DNA of 64,000 nt, taken from assembly GCA_002105175.1 (NCBI GenBank), contig MCGE01000001.1:3038001-3102000 (forward strand), read 5' to 3'. The notes under the pieces were generated by a model. It was not told where the DNA came from. It was given only the letters and a program-made list of their open reading frames with translations, and did no database searches. Source of the stretch: Absidia repens. Taxonomy: Eukaryota > Mucoromycota > Mucoromycetes > Mucorales > Cunninghamellaceae. The stretch's first letter is position 1. Every line of letters starts with the position of its first letter. A program made the position numbers and the translations under genes. This document shows, piece after piece, positions 46,721 through 56,959 of the stretch.

Positions 46721-47365
46721 CTGGTATATATGCAACGAAAATCCAGTGTATGCGTGTGTGCATATTTATGTGATGGAAAGAAGGCATGTGTTTGTGTGAA
46801 AAAAAAAGTCACCACAGAATTTTTCGTTGTTACCTCTTCTGCATTTCGCTTTTTGGTGGTTTATATAGGTTAGAAATGGTGAGGCTAGTATTGCGGACAA
46901 TTACTCTGAAGGGGATTTAGTACCGGTGACTTAAAAAAAGGGAAAAATTGCAGCGACATTGGTTTAACAATGCGGGTGAACAGATATTACAAAAGTTATA
47001 GACGTCAAGCTAGATGTAAAGTTAGAGAAGAATGGTATCTGGGTGAAAAAAAAAGGCAGGCAAAGTAAACAATAAGCCAGTATTCTGCGTTATCATGCTG
47101 TTTCTTTTTCCTTTTCCTTTTCAAGAAGCTTCTTACTTTCTAGTTTTATCTATTCTGTACCTAGTTGGTTCTTTTTTTTTTATCTGGTTTGGTTTTGGTT
47201 TTGGTTTTTTATCTGGGCTGGCTGTAGTTCTTATATATTTCATTGGTTTGTGGAGTAGTTATAGATGCGTTTACAGAAATACCATGTTTTCAAAATAAAA
47301 ACATTAGCATTACTGTACAGATATTGGAGGTTTTTAATTAATCTGGTTCCGAAAAGACTTTGATA

Positions 47366-47412
47366 TTGATAGGTACTGGTAAGATATATTCATCAATACC
47401 AGTACCTATCAA
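47366..47412. repeat. Perfect 16-bp inverted repeat with 15-nt spacer
   Basis: Arms TTGATAGGTACTGGTA (47366-47381) and its exact reverse complement (47397-47412) flank a 15-nt AT-rich spacer. It lies about 80 bp upstream of the TATAAATAGCC box of LTR-like unit A. Confidence 0.9.
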
Positions 47413-47454
47413 ATCCCAATAGTTTTATCTTGTTTCCGTTTCAAACATCGAACC

Positions 47455-47960
47455 CTTTTATTATCTGGGCTCAAATTATTTTTGAATTAGTATAAATAGC
47501 CTTTCTCTTCAAGTATACTGGCAATTTTTTTAATTCATATTCTCGCTACTCTGATCAACGAAACTTGCAAAAGGTGTTTTTAAACCACCAAATCTCTTTT
47601 CTTATATCTGTATTTTATTCCGTCAAAAGGGATACTTTTTATAGCAAACCTTCATAGACTATAAGTCTCCATTTTATTTTACTTTTCATTAATTCTAAAT
47701 TTATTGGAACTAACTGTTCCTAGACGGACTTCGAAAACTATGTTTTTATTTTACCTTTCTTTATCTTTACACCTAGCCAGTTAAATTAAAGCCTAAAAGT
47801 TATGGTGCTCATACTCTATAAAAACAGAAAACCTACAAAAAAACTACCTTGTTTAAAGTCTATAACCATCTATAGCCGTAACACAGTCTGGTCGTGGAGC
47901 TCAACCTAGCCAATTGATTTGGCATGAGAGAGGACCTCGATTGGGCAGCGGATGGCGCTA
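47455..47960 (+). mobile_element. LTR-like repeat unit A
   Basis: Contains TAGTATAAATAGCC (TATA at 47491), AAACCACCAAAT at about 47582, GGTGCTCA at 47804-47811, AAAACCTACAAAA, and TAGCCGTAAC at 47873-47882. Unit B at 49.7 kb has the same elements in the same order. The TATA-to-GGTGCTCA distance is 313 bp here and 310 bp there. A promoter-bearing repeat without coding capacity suggests a solo LTR or a non-autonomous LTR element. Ends and target-site duplications were not found. Confidence 0.5.
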
Positions 47961-48129
47961 ATTGAATATTTTTTTACTGGAAGCTTTGACGGTTAGCGTA
48001 GTTTTATATTTTATTTTATTTCTATTATTTCGAAGAAATAGTCCCCTGAACGAATTTTTAATTAGCCCTCAGATTACTCTATTTTTTACTTATGACATAT
48101 AAAAAATTGATTCTAAATCAAAGGGATCC

Positions 48130-48210
48130 GATGCTCACTTACAAAAATATACATAAAAACCCATAAAACACAACCAACTACTAAACTATAAACAACAATA
48201 GCCGTAACGG
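48130..48210 (+). repeat. Partial copy of the GGTGCTCA / TAGCCGTAAC repeat
   Basis: CGATGCTCAC at 48130 and AATAGCCGTAACGG at 48199 repeat the 3' half of the LTR-like unit, without the TATA part. A further GGTGCTCA lies at 49499-49506, also without a TATA box. Confidence 0.5.
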
Positions 48211-48427
48211 TTTAAAGTGTCACCAGTCCATCTTTCGACCTGACCAATCTATTAAAGAAAGTCTCAATTCTCTAAATCACGGTGATTCCCACATCCCAAA
48301 GCCATCCTTTTTCAGCGTCCACCACACTCAAGTCTTTTCCAGTGTCCACCTTTGAAAAAAACAACTAACAATTCTTAACGCCAACAATTTTCACGTTCAT
48401 CATAGTCAATCCCTTTCAACTTTCATC

Positions 48428-48559
48428 ATGACCAACACTTTTCAACAACTGCTTTATTCATTATTCTTTTTCTACGCGAATTATTTTATGGCCTGTCAAG
48501 CAGCGACTTTCTTCCTAGGCACTCTCTTCAACTTCTTCACTTCCTTTTTACAAGAGTAA
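48428..48559 (+). CDS. Possible 43-aa hydrophobic small ORF
   Basis: ATG-started frame of 43 codons, beginning MTNTFQQLLYSLFFFYANYF and ending FLQE, almost entirely hydrophobic and able to span a membrane once or twice. The leader before it is CA/CT-rich like fungal 5' UTRs, and a TAAATAAATAAA tract follows the stop. It lies between two LTR-like units and could be chance or part of the element. No homologue recognised. Confidence 0.2.
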   Translation: MTNTFQQLLYSLFFFYANYFMACQAATFFLGTLFNFFTSFLQE

Positions 48560-48959
48560 CATAAATAAATAAAGTGACGGCGTTTGCATACAGTGCATAA
48601 AAGTAATATAACTGCGTGGAAACACACAGTAAAGTGTACTGTAACATTTATTTCAATAGAATAGAATAGCTATCATACACACTAACGAGGCTACCACTAA
48701 TATATCTAATCAACGGGTATATGCTATTTCTATGGGACGTCGTATAAGCCATATTGAGCCGCACCAGCAAGTTGTTTGAAGCGTACATAGGCATATAGAA
48801 TATCACCTAGCAAAAAGTAAGCCACCTATTCCAAAACCATAATCGCTTTGCCCAGAAACGTATCCACCAGCGAGTCATCCAAGCCATTCCAGAATCGCCA
48901 TATGACCACTTGAGGCCACCGGCATGTCACCACTCCATGCCAGAAACATAACTAATTTC

Positions 48960-49150
48960 TACATCCAAAATGAAAGGGTTTCCCCATGTCCTTTGTCGTG
49001 CCCTTTTCCAAAACACTCTAAATCTAACAAAAATCCCACTCCATGATCATCAGACCCCCGACGACATGTAAAAAAAAAAAAGGAAGAAAGAAAAGGAGAA
49101 AAAATTAGAAAGCACGACCTTTATAAAAATTCAATTGAAATCCCGCTTTT
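48960..49150 (-). repeat. Dispersed non-coding repeat, copy 7 (minus strand, short)
   Basis: Read on the minus strand, a GCGGGATTTCAATTGAA start and pyrimidine tract lead to the core at 48963-48988, which is intact. The middle block is diverged and the tail beyond the core is missing. Confidence 0.7.
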
Positions 49151-49739
49151 TGGTCAGTGAGATAAAAATTGGCTGGCTGGCCAACATAAGCAGTATTCCA
49201 GAAGTGATGGGATTTCGAATTTACAGTATTTAAATATCCAACACAAAAAGAAAAGGAAAAAAATATAAATAAAAAGAATTACATTAAGCACATTATTATA
49301 TTATTATTTTATTTTTTAATAAACTCATTACCAATGCTTTTTTTAGCCATCACACAAACTTGTTGACTTTCTTTTAATCCAAACTTTTGGAATACTTTAA
49401 AATTGACAGCTGAGTCTGAATTATATTTTCTTTTCTCTTTTGATTTGATCTCGTTTTATTCGAAGCTACAACGATTGAGCTTCATCCTAAAAAGTTCCGG
49501 TGCTCACATAAAAAAAAAACAACCTACAGAACAATTTGCAGTTTCGACCTAGTGTTGGGTCCAGCATTGAAGACACCGCTGGGGAAATTGCTGCTGACAT
49601 TTTTGGTTTTAACCAATTAATGGACTGGGCCATGAATGAAAACTAGTCAATGGAAAATACATTCATACATCTCAAAAAAAAATAGAAAATACATATATAC
49701 ATCCGAAAAAAATTAGAAAATACATTCCATAGATGAAAA

Positions 49740-50450
49740 ACACAAAAACAAACCATCTCTATAGATATCAGTTTTTTAGTATAAATAGCCAACTTTTTAT
49801 TATTATCCTTTTCTTTCTCTTTAGTTTTTCTATATACTTTTCTCATTTAACAAATAAAAGTCAGTACAAAGGTTTTTTTTATAACCACCAAATTACCAAG
49901 TTATCAAGTTATCAAGTTATTTCTATTTTGCTATAGGAATCTTTATTTATTTTATTTCAGAGTCAATTATACTCCTTTTTATTTTTATTGAACCAGCTAA
50001 GGTCAATACTTCTACTTTATTTTATTTTATCAAGTTTTACTTTTTAAAACTTCTTTTATTTCAAGTTGGACTTTATCTACAAAAGTTCTGGTGCTCACTA
50101 CTTACTATCCAAACTCATATCTGGAACTCATTACTCATATTCAAATACACATTTGGTGTAGTACATATCTAGTGCTCTCTCTATAAACAAAAGTCAATTC
50201 AGGGACCACTGCAAATCAAATTTCAAATTCCGTCCAGAGAAAAATAAATCGCTCTTGACTTTCACTAGGAAGAAAAATTAATTTATTACAAGACACATTT
50301 GGTGCAAGATACTATTCTATCTATACCAAACTATACAAATAACATCAAAAACATCAAGTCTACCATAACATAATTGGTATTCACTTATAACAAAACTTAA
50401 AAACAGCCACAACACTAGCAAGCAAAATTAGCCGTAACATCACCCTAAAA
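49740..50450 (+). mobile_element. LTR-like repeat unit B, next to tRNA-Gly
   Basis: Contains TAGTATAAATAGCC (TATA at 49780), ATAACCACCAAAT at about 49882, GGTGCTCA at 50090-50097 and TAGCCGTAAC at 50429-50438, in the same order as unit A. An additional about 270 bp lies between the last two motifs, and further TAGC(C/T)G-AAC variants occur up to 50545. It ends about 130 bp from the tRNA gene on the plus-strand side. LTR elements often insert near tRNA genes, which supports but does not prove the call. Confidence 0.5.
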
Positions 50451-50574
50451 AGTCATAAAACCCACAAAAACAATTCTCAGTTACTACCTAATAACCAAAT
50501 TTAGCTGTAACAAAAGTAAAAAAGAACCTACGGCACAGGTTTAGCCGGACATGGGTATGTGGTAGTCAAAAGGT

Positions 50575-50645
50575 TGCATCAACTGGGACTCGAACCCAGG
50601 CCATTAGCTTGGGAAGCTAATATTCTACCCTTAAACTATTGATGC
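50575..50645 (-). tRNA. tRNA-Gly (anticodon CCC)
   Basis: Read on the minus strand, the acceptor arm GCATCAA pairs with TTGATGC (7 bp). The anticodon arm is TTAGC-TTCCCAA-GCTAA with anticodon CCC at 50611-50613. The T arm is CTGGG-TTCGAGT-CCCAG, matching the B box. The discriminator base is A and there is no intron. A TTTT terminator follows at 50568-50571 on the same strand. The D arm (GTTTAAGGGTAGAAT) is of the type seen in eukaryotic tRNA-Gly. Confidence 0.95.
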
Positions 50646-51177
50646 GGAGATGCTTGCGGAATTTGATATACAAGATGAGAACCCAAATAAATCACGTGCC
50701 CGACGAAAAGGGAACATGTTTGATCAAAATAGGTCGTTTTTGATAGTGATCAAAATGTTTTGTCTGATCGTTTTTGGTGACAAAAAAAAAAATGTTTGAT
50801 CAGGATGATTGGTTAGATAAAAAAAAGTACGAGGCAGAAAAAAAGTCGTTTATTAAGTGAGAGAGAAAAGCAAAAGACATTAACAAACCAACAACTGGAT
50901 AAATAAAAATTTCTTCATCTAAGCCATCACATTTCGCTATCTGAAATGTGGTTTCATAAAAGGTTTGATTTTATGCGGACCAGTTTGTTCAAATGTCAGA
51001 CTGTTCAGATAAAATATAAAAACACCGAAATGATAAAAAGATAAAAGATGATTTCGATAATAATAAAAATAAAAATAAAAAGATCATCAAATGCTGAATA
51101 CGACAATTGACCTGTATCCACTGCACGTACAATAGTTCCCCAATGGGGTTTGCCTTTCTCACGCTTTATGCAGGCTT

Positions 51178-51304
51178 CTATTGGTCATTACCATCCTCTT
51201 TATGACATACTATTGGCCTCTATTCGTTCAGTACAATTGACTATTGGTGATATATTTGTTCAATTCAATATACTACTGGTCTTTATTCATAAAATATACT
51301 GTAT
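51178..51304 (+). repeat. Degenerate tandem repeat, period 31-32 bp, four units
   Basis: Units begin CTATTGG or CTACTGG at 51178, 51210, 51241 and 51273 and share TTTATTC- or GTTCAAT-like second halves. The spacing is very regular although the units have diverged. Confidence 0.7.
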
Positions 51305-52884
51305 AAAATACAATATTTAATAAATACTATCATCTATACTAATACTACAACCATCAACGGTCATCTTCATGACAGTGTATAACGATCAGGGATCAGGGCA
51401 CCATCGTAGCACCAAGAAATATCACCATCAACCACCATTTTGAGCGCATCATGGAGTATAAAGAAGTACCGGCAACTATCGTCATCATCGTACTAGTAAG
51501 TATACATGCTGTATCAATAAAAAAAAAAGGAATTAGGGAATTCATTGCGGCATGTAACAAACACTGACTAAAAACAGCACTAAATGTAAACAAAAGTGAG
51601 AAAAAACAAGAACACGCAACGACAAAAAAAAAAAAAAAAAAAAAAGCTCACTTTTTTAGCTTTCTTAAGTTCATGACGGCAAGGAATCACAAGACATGGT
51701 TAAGAAGCAGTATAGTACTAAATAAAACATCCAAATAAAAATATAATGGTCATTCGGTGTCTGGTTGATAGATATTTTTACTTATAGAGGAGTATTTGAG
51801 CTACCTTTGAGCATTGTCGCCAATGTTATTAAGTCATGATGGTATCAAGTAAACGTTCACCAGCGCACAAAGATAGAATTCCCAACATAATCTACAATAG
51901 GCAATAAAAAAGGTTAAATAAGTTTATTGTATGCAGTGGAATGTGTATATTTCCAGTAGAGAAAAACACTACCTAAATGAATGGAGAGAAAGAGAGTGCC
52001 AAAAAAAAAAAAAAAAAAGTTTTAAATAGATGGAGTTTAAATTTCAAGCAGACAGAGCTTTGATTGTGGGAACAAGACACTGTTTGCCTAAATCTAATTA
52101 GAATTGACTACGCTAAAAAAAAAAGAACTACTGTTTGCCTATTTATAAATATAGGCATCGGTGGAAACAATTTGATCAAGTTTGATCCAACCTTCATTTT
52201 TTTTTCCTGTAGTACTAGTCATTACTCGCATCGGAAAAGTGAGATTTTAGGGCATAAATATTTATTCTTCTCAGTGGAGAAAATAAGAAACTTCAGTCGC
52301 ACGTTCACGCTACGTATTTCGCATTACTTTCTATTTTTCTAATTAGTAGATGTTCTCTGCTCGTTCAGTGAATCTTCAGTAATTATAGGTGTTGTATACT
52401 AACACATACATGTGTTCATCCATTGATATAGATATTTATCTACACGCCCCATATCCTTTGATTCATGCATTGCAGTCGTTCAAAATCAGATATTCAAACC
52501 CCGAGTAACTCTGTAAACAAATTTCCTGCCACATCCATTCGCTATTTTAAATTACCAGCATATAGTACCAACGTATTAGTACAAATTAGACAACACATTT
52601 GAATGGAAATAAATAATTATCCAAAATTTCCACAATACTTTGTAACAAGCTTTTTCTTTATTCAAAAATACAAAAATATAACACCCACATTTAGAAACCC
52701 AGAACCGTAGCAAAGTGCTGGGCACGACAGTCCTGCAATGTTGCCCGTACACACAATCATCCTTGTTTTTTTTTATATATACACAAATATCAGTTTTTCT
52801 TTTTCTACAATCACAAACGCTGTTCCGTGCCGGTATACCGGTTAGACAAGATAAACTAAACATATGAGGAACAATATAAACGAT

Positions 52885-52940
52885 GTGAAAAGAGAAATGT
52901 TTTATTCAGATGTAGATATAAATTATGTCGAATAACTTAA
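52885..52940 (-). repeat. Tail fragment of the dispersed repeat
   Basis: On the minus strand, TATATCTACATCTGAATA followed by AAACATTTCTCTT matches the CTGAATAAAATATGTC tail block of the dispersed repeat. No core is present. Confidence 0.5.
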
Positions 52941-53174
52941 ACTATGTAGACCCTTGGCTGTACTTTGACGCCTCTGTAAAGGTGAGATATTTAGAGGTAT
53001 GAACGTGTCGATACATGTGGATTGTGTCTGAGTGAGGCTATTGTCATGAGAAAGAACTGCCGGCTTGGTTACTGTTGTATTTGGGATACGACATCTAGAT
53101 TTATATTTTGGCCCAGATTTTAGTATACACACACCTCCGATAACCTTCATCTTAGTTACTGCTGCCACACACAT
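52923..53174 (-). CDS. Doubtful 83-aa ORF overlapping a repeat tail
   Basis: An ATG-started minus-strand frame (begins MCVAAVTKMKVIGGVC), polar and Ser/Thr-rich after residue 25, with no domain. Its last codons run into the dispersed-repeat tail fragment. It may be chance or part of an eroded gene whose 3' end was supplied by the repeat. Confidence 0.2.
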   Translation of the reverse strand: MCVAAVTKMKVIGGVCILKSGPKYKSRCRIPNTTVTKPAVLSHDNSLTQTQSTCIDTFIPLNISPLQRRQSTAKGLHSLSYST

Positions 53175-53349
53175 GTCTCCACCATAGCATAGATGTTATT
53201 AACAAATCAATAAATAAACCATTCTTATTTTATTTTCACACATTGATAGAAACAGATAAATACTAACCACTTTTATCCAAAAGTCTCACTGTACTCTTCA
53301 GTAATGGGAAAAAAAAATCGAGCTCTCACCGGAGACCAAATACCAATTC

Positions 53350-53990
53350 AAATACCGCCCACAAGATTTTTATTTTTCTCCTGCTTTTCTTCTTTTCTTT
53401 TTTTTTTCACAACCATTTTGACCTATTTGAGGTTATAATGATCTTATATTAGTTTAGGACTAGCTTAGAAGGGTTTGCAGATCAGGGATAACAAGATGCA
53501 TGGGGAAGCCCTTTCATTTTGGATATAGGATCTGAGTGCATCGTTAGTTGGCTTTTTGGAGCCTCCTTTAGCTTAGCTTAGTTTTAGTTCGCCACATGCT
53601 GTATCTGCATATGAATAAAATATATCTTTTTCAGATACTTCAATGAAAATGTCCCATTAGTTCATCTCATGCCTTGCGCAATAGATATCTTTTTTACTAC
53701 CATCCCATTTTATATTTCAGCCAAAGATATTTTTTGTCTTTCTCATGGCGTAGATAGCATTATTAGTTCCATCTCTAGATTTGTGTTAATCATTCTTCAA
53801 ATCACACTTTATACCTCCTCAGGCTTTGCCTAGTAGACCCTTCTATTGAATCCCATGTTACAATGAACCCCTCGTCTTTAGTTTTAGTATCTACCAATGT
53901 TCTTCAATAAAGCAATCCTTTTTTATTAACCATCCTCTGACCCATCGTATAGTCAACCATATCACTACTGGAACTATTTTTTATTCTCAT
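53350..53990 (+). repeat. Dispersed non-coding repeat, copy 5
   Basis: Starts TTCAAATACCGCCCACAAGA, then a pyrimidine tract, TTAGGACTAGCTTAGAAGGG and CAGATCAGGGATAACAAGA, then the core at 53498-53524 (one change, GAAGCCC). The hairpin GGCT-TTTTGG-AGCC at 53550-53563 is identical to copy 1. The tail has ATGAATAAAATATATC and CTTCAATAAAGCAATCC blocks. Confidence 0.8.
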
Positions 53991-54041
53991 CTACATACAC
54001 ACATGTACTGTACACACCAAAAGCAAAGAGAGACAGAGACA

Positions 54042-55000
54042 TTATATATTTTCAAAAGGCTTTTTATTGAGACAAAAGTAATAAATGGATAATGATGTCA
54101 AATAACAGCATGTAGCCTGTTTTTTCATGTATCGAATAAATTGACCAAATGAATGTTTTCTATGTCTAAATGGTTTGGGTAATGTTTTGAAATGAGGGCC
54201 ATTTATCAGTAAATCTTGTTTGGCTTCCACCACTATGAAAAGAAGAAGAAAAAAGATTGCTCAGTATTCATTCTTAAAAGAAGTCTTTTTGTTTTTTCTT
54301 AACTAGTTTCCATTCAGAGTAAAGAGGGTTAAATAACAAATGGCAGACAAGAAAGCAACTGACTACACCAGCAGCGTCCAATTTAGCCTTTTGAGAGATC
54401 AGTACAGTAACCTTTCTACGTAGGCATCATGGTCACCTGTATAGAGATCGCCACTAGATTGAAGGTCGTTTAGGTTTTGGTATCTCCGATAACCAAGGGA
54501 GAGGAATTCAAATAAACCCCCACCACCCGGACAATAACGGTTTCGAATTTGCATGCCGCTAGAGACAGTCAACAAAAGTAACTCATCAGCAACGCACAAC
54601 GAAGCAGAGAAAGTCATGAAAAACAAACCATAAAGATTTGCCCTTCATTAGACCAACTCCGTAATGGTCCCATCAATGCCAACTCTTGCCTACCACGTGC
54701 TGTCCATCTTGACGTTTTGATAAAAGCTGATCTTATATCCTAAAATAAAGAAGAATATTAGTATTGAAGCTAAAATGTGCTGTATCGGCTTCCTTTTTAA
54801 AATAACTGACCTTGGTATTTCGCAAACTGAGAGTAGTACTGTATACTTTTGTTCGATTTTGCTTTGAGAAAAGAATGCAAAAAAGTGAAAAAAATAAATT
54901 GGGAATATATATGAAAATACTTCAAAACTTAGGGTAAACCTTAATGCCAAGTACACTTTTATCACTATAAAAGCTTGTGTCCCAAAAATGGAAATGGAGT
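54042..55000 (-). pseudogene. Possible eroded or unrecognised intron-containing gene
   Basis: Several minus-strand stretches look like exons. One ends with TTGCGAAATACCAAG before GTCAGT. One from TTTTAG|GATATAAGATC encodes DIRSAFIKTSRWTARGRQEL and continues to about 54631. One follows CTCTAG near 54558 and encodes MQIRNRYCPGGGG and YRRYQNLNDL. A terminal 63-codon frame at 54042-54233 ends with an AATAAAA signal. I could not join them in one consistent phase, so it may be a pseudogene or I may have the wrong junctions. No family recognised. It is flanked by repeat copies 5 and 6. Confidence 0.3.
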
Positions 55001-55344
55001 CTTTCCCACCAATGTATTTAAACCATCGTTGCTTTCTATTGAAAGATATTGCAGCTTTGATAATCCACTTTTTTAATAGCTTTCCAACGGTATTAATATC
55101 GCCTCATAAGATTGGTTATTTCTCAATATATTACAACTGGCAAAGTCTACCGTGCTGTATATGCTGTGTGTGTTCAGTGTTTATATCAATGCAAACACAT
55201 CGTACATAGTCGAGCGGAGTTCGGTTTATCTTTTTTTTTTTTTAAATCTACTTATTTATTTATTTTCTATATCAAGCATTTCTATGCTTCAGAACGTCAT
55301 CTTAAAAAAAAAAACCAGACGTATGAGGGGTTACTAGTAAGAGG

Positions 55345-55400
55345 GTAAGATATATTTTATTCTTATGGATATATAAACTATAGTATTAAATCTATGTACA
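55345..55400 (-). repeat. Tail fragment of the dispersed repeat
   Basis: On the minus strand, ACTATAGTTTATATATCC followed by AATAAAATATATCTT matches the tail block of copies 1-5. The core is absent. Confidence 0.5.
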
Positions 55401-55729
55401 TATTGTAAATGACAGTATCATTGACACCTATTCCTAGATGTGGCTGTCAGGAGAAGGCGAGTCAGTCTGGAGAATTGTAATGTGTGGAATCTGCGTATGT
55501 TGAGAGATATTGTCGCCGATACATATTATATTTAAGGGAGAGCATCTTGGCGAAGTAGTCCAGTCAGAGAGGATAAGCTATTCCATTCTATTCTACCATA
55601 ATCACCAAACCCACTCTATAGTAAACCTCCTCACTGAACTTGGCCGAAACTTGTTCCGTTTTGATAATGCTAGTATACTGTTGATTGTCGTAAAATCAAA
55701 AATGAAAATAAAAAGTACAGGAGCAAAAC

Positions 55730-55990
55730 GCATTTTTAAATTCCGATCACATGAACTTTTATTTACTCCGTCTTTCTTTTCATTTTCAATTTCTTCTTCT
55801 TTTAATTCTTCACAATTGTGGCTCCCATAGGATTATAGTGGACTTAGATCAGTGTTAGGACTAGTTTAGAAAGGGGTTCAGCTCAGGGTTTACAAGATGC
55901 ATGGGAAAACCCTTTCATTTTGGATTCAGGATTCACCACCATCAGCTGGTTTTTTGGAGTCTTCATTAGCGTAGTTTAGTATTTACATCA
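55730..55990 (+). repeat. Dispersed non-coding repeat, copy 6 (tail-truncated)
   Basis: Starts TTTAAATTCCGATCACATGA, then a pyrimidine tract, AGTGTTAGGACTAGTTTAGA, GGTTCAGCTCAGGGTTTACA and the core at 55899-55925. A weakened hairpin (GGTTTTTTGGAGTC) follows. Similarity ends soon after GTAGTTTAGTATT, so the tail blocks are missing. Confidence 0.8.
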
Positions 55991-56311
55991 TTTTTACCCT
56001 TTCCTATCTCCCTTCCATTTATTCCTTTTTGCTACTTTACTCTATCGATCTTCATGTTTGATATATTTGTAAATAAAACTCTTTGATTTTATGACCTTGA
56101 ACGCATATGATGTTGATTTATTTAAGTGCAAAATATTGTGTCATCCAAATATTGAGAGTTTTTTTTATCAAGTGTCTATTATTGCGGATGGCAGCTTCCT
56201 GTCTGACAAAAATGACAGTTGCAAATCTTTTTGAAACCCCGAGCCATAATTCCATTGACGTTTTCTTTTATTATTTCTTTCCCTCTTTCTTTCCTCTTCA
56301 ATCCGACAATC

Positions 56312-56959
56312 ATGGAAAACTTCAAGGAGGTAAGATTCTTCTTATGTCTAAGTTTTGGAAGAGCAAAAAAGATATAAAACAAGGAGATTAGATGGAGACG
56401 AAAGTGAAGAGGAAAAAAAAAAGTAGTTTTGTATACTTAGCGGACATAGTGAAGCACAAAGTAACCGCCTATTTTTTTCTCATATGCGTAGAAATTGGTC
56501 GCGCTCCGCGGTGAAATCAGCATCGCCATCAAAAGGGTTGGAGAAATTGAAAAGAAGGCGATTGATTTTCAAACTCAACATGTCCAAAAGATGGAAGAAT
56601 TGACGATTTTACGAGAACACGTCAAGGTCTTGGACGAGCATTTTGCGCAAGTTGCAGACGAATTGAACGCGGTTAGTGGAATGTAAGTATACATCTATTT
56701 TGGTTGGACGGGTGAGGATGGGAAGTGGGGTTTATATATGCTCTGACGGTCTCCTTTTTTTTACGGCAGCTACCGTGTAGTTGATTTACGCAGTGAACAA
56801 TTGAACCATAAGGCTATCAATCTGGAACAAGAACTCAAGGTCTGGGACAAGAAGAATAGTGACTTGGTCTGGGACAAGAAGAATAGTGAATTGGACGAAA
56901 AGGCTTATACAGTCAACACTGAAATCGACAAACTCAAAAGTCAAAAGGATAATATTTGA
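56312..56959 (+). CDS. Short tropomyosin-like coiled-coil protein
   Basis: Three exons: 56312..56329, 56492..56682 and 56770..56959, giving 132 aa. The six-codon first exon (MENFKE) followed by KLVALRGE, and the ending DEKAYTVNTEIDKLKSQKDNI, parallel fungal tropomyosins such as Cdc8. So do RSEQL, ATG-proximal Lys/Glu spacing and the NLEQELKVWDKKN block. The whole chain is heptad coiled coil. Tropomyosin dimers wrap actin cables and guide myosin V transport. Oddities: the chain is shorter than the usual about 160 residues, and a 27-bp in-frame duplication repeats VWDKKNSDL as VWDKKNSEL; nine residues do not fit a seven-residue repeat and would shift the heptad register. It may be a divergent paralogue or a decaying copy. 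Confidence 0.75.

Larger units (their letters stand above)
45433..56311. other. Gene-poor, repeat-rich island
   Basis: Almost 11 kb with no confident protein gene. It holds dispersed-repeat copies 4, 5, 6 and 7 plus two tail fragments, two LTR-like units near 47.4-48.0 and 49.7-50.5 kb, hairpins, short tandem repeats and one tRNA-Gly. Weak open frames (47095-47298, 48428-48559, 52923-53174 and 54042-54233) are discussed separately. The gaps 50.65-51.17, 51.3-52.88 and 55.4-55.73 kb hold only AT-rich DNA and homopolymers as far as I can see. Confidence 0.6.

Noticed and set aside
47095..47298. 67-codon hydrophobic ORF as a small membrane protein
   Set aside because: It is largely generated by TTTTC and GGTTTT simple repeats; no conserved feature and no clear leader, so it is not listed as a gene.
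50700..50810. TTTGATCA-rich stretch beside the tRNA gene as an operator array
   Set aside because: The repeats are short, irregular and AT-rich; too weak to separate from background.
8190..55990. Repeat copies as a CRISPR-like or satellite array
   Set aside because: Copies are kilobases apart, on both strands, diverged and not regularly spaced; the sequence is eukaryotic.
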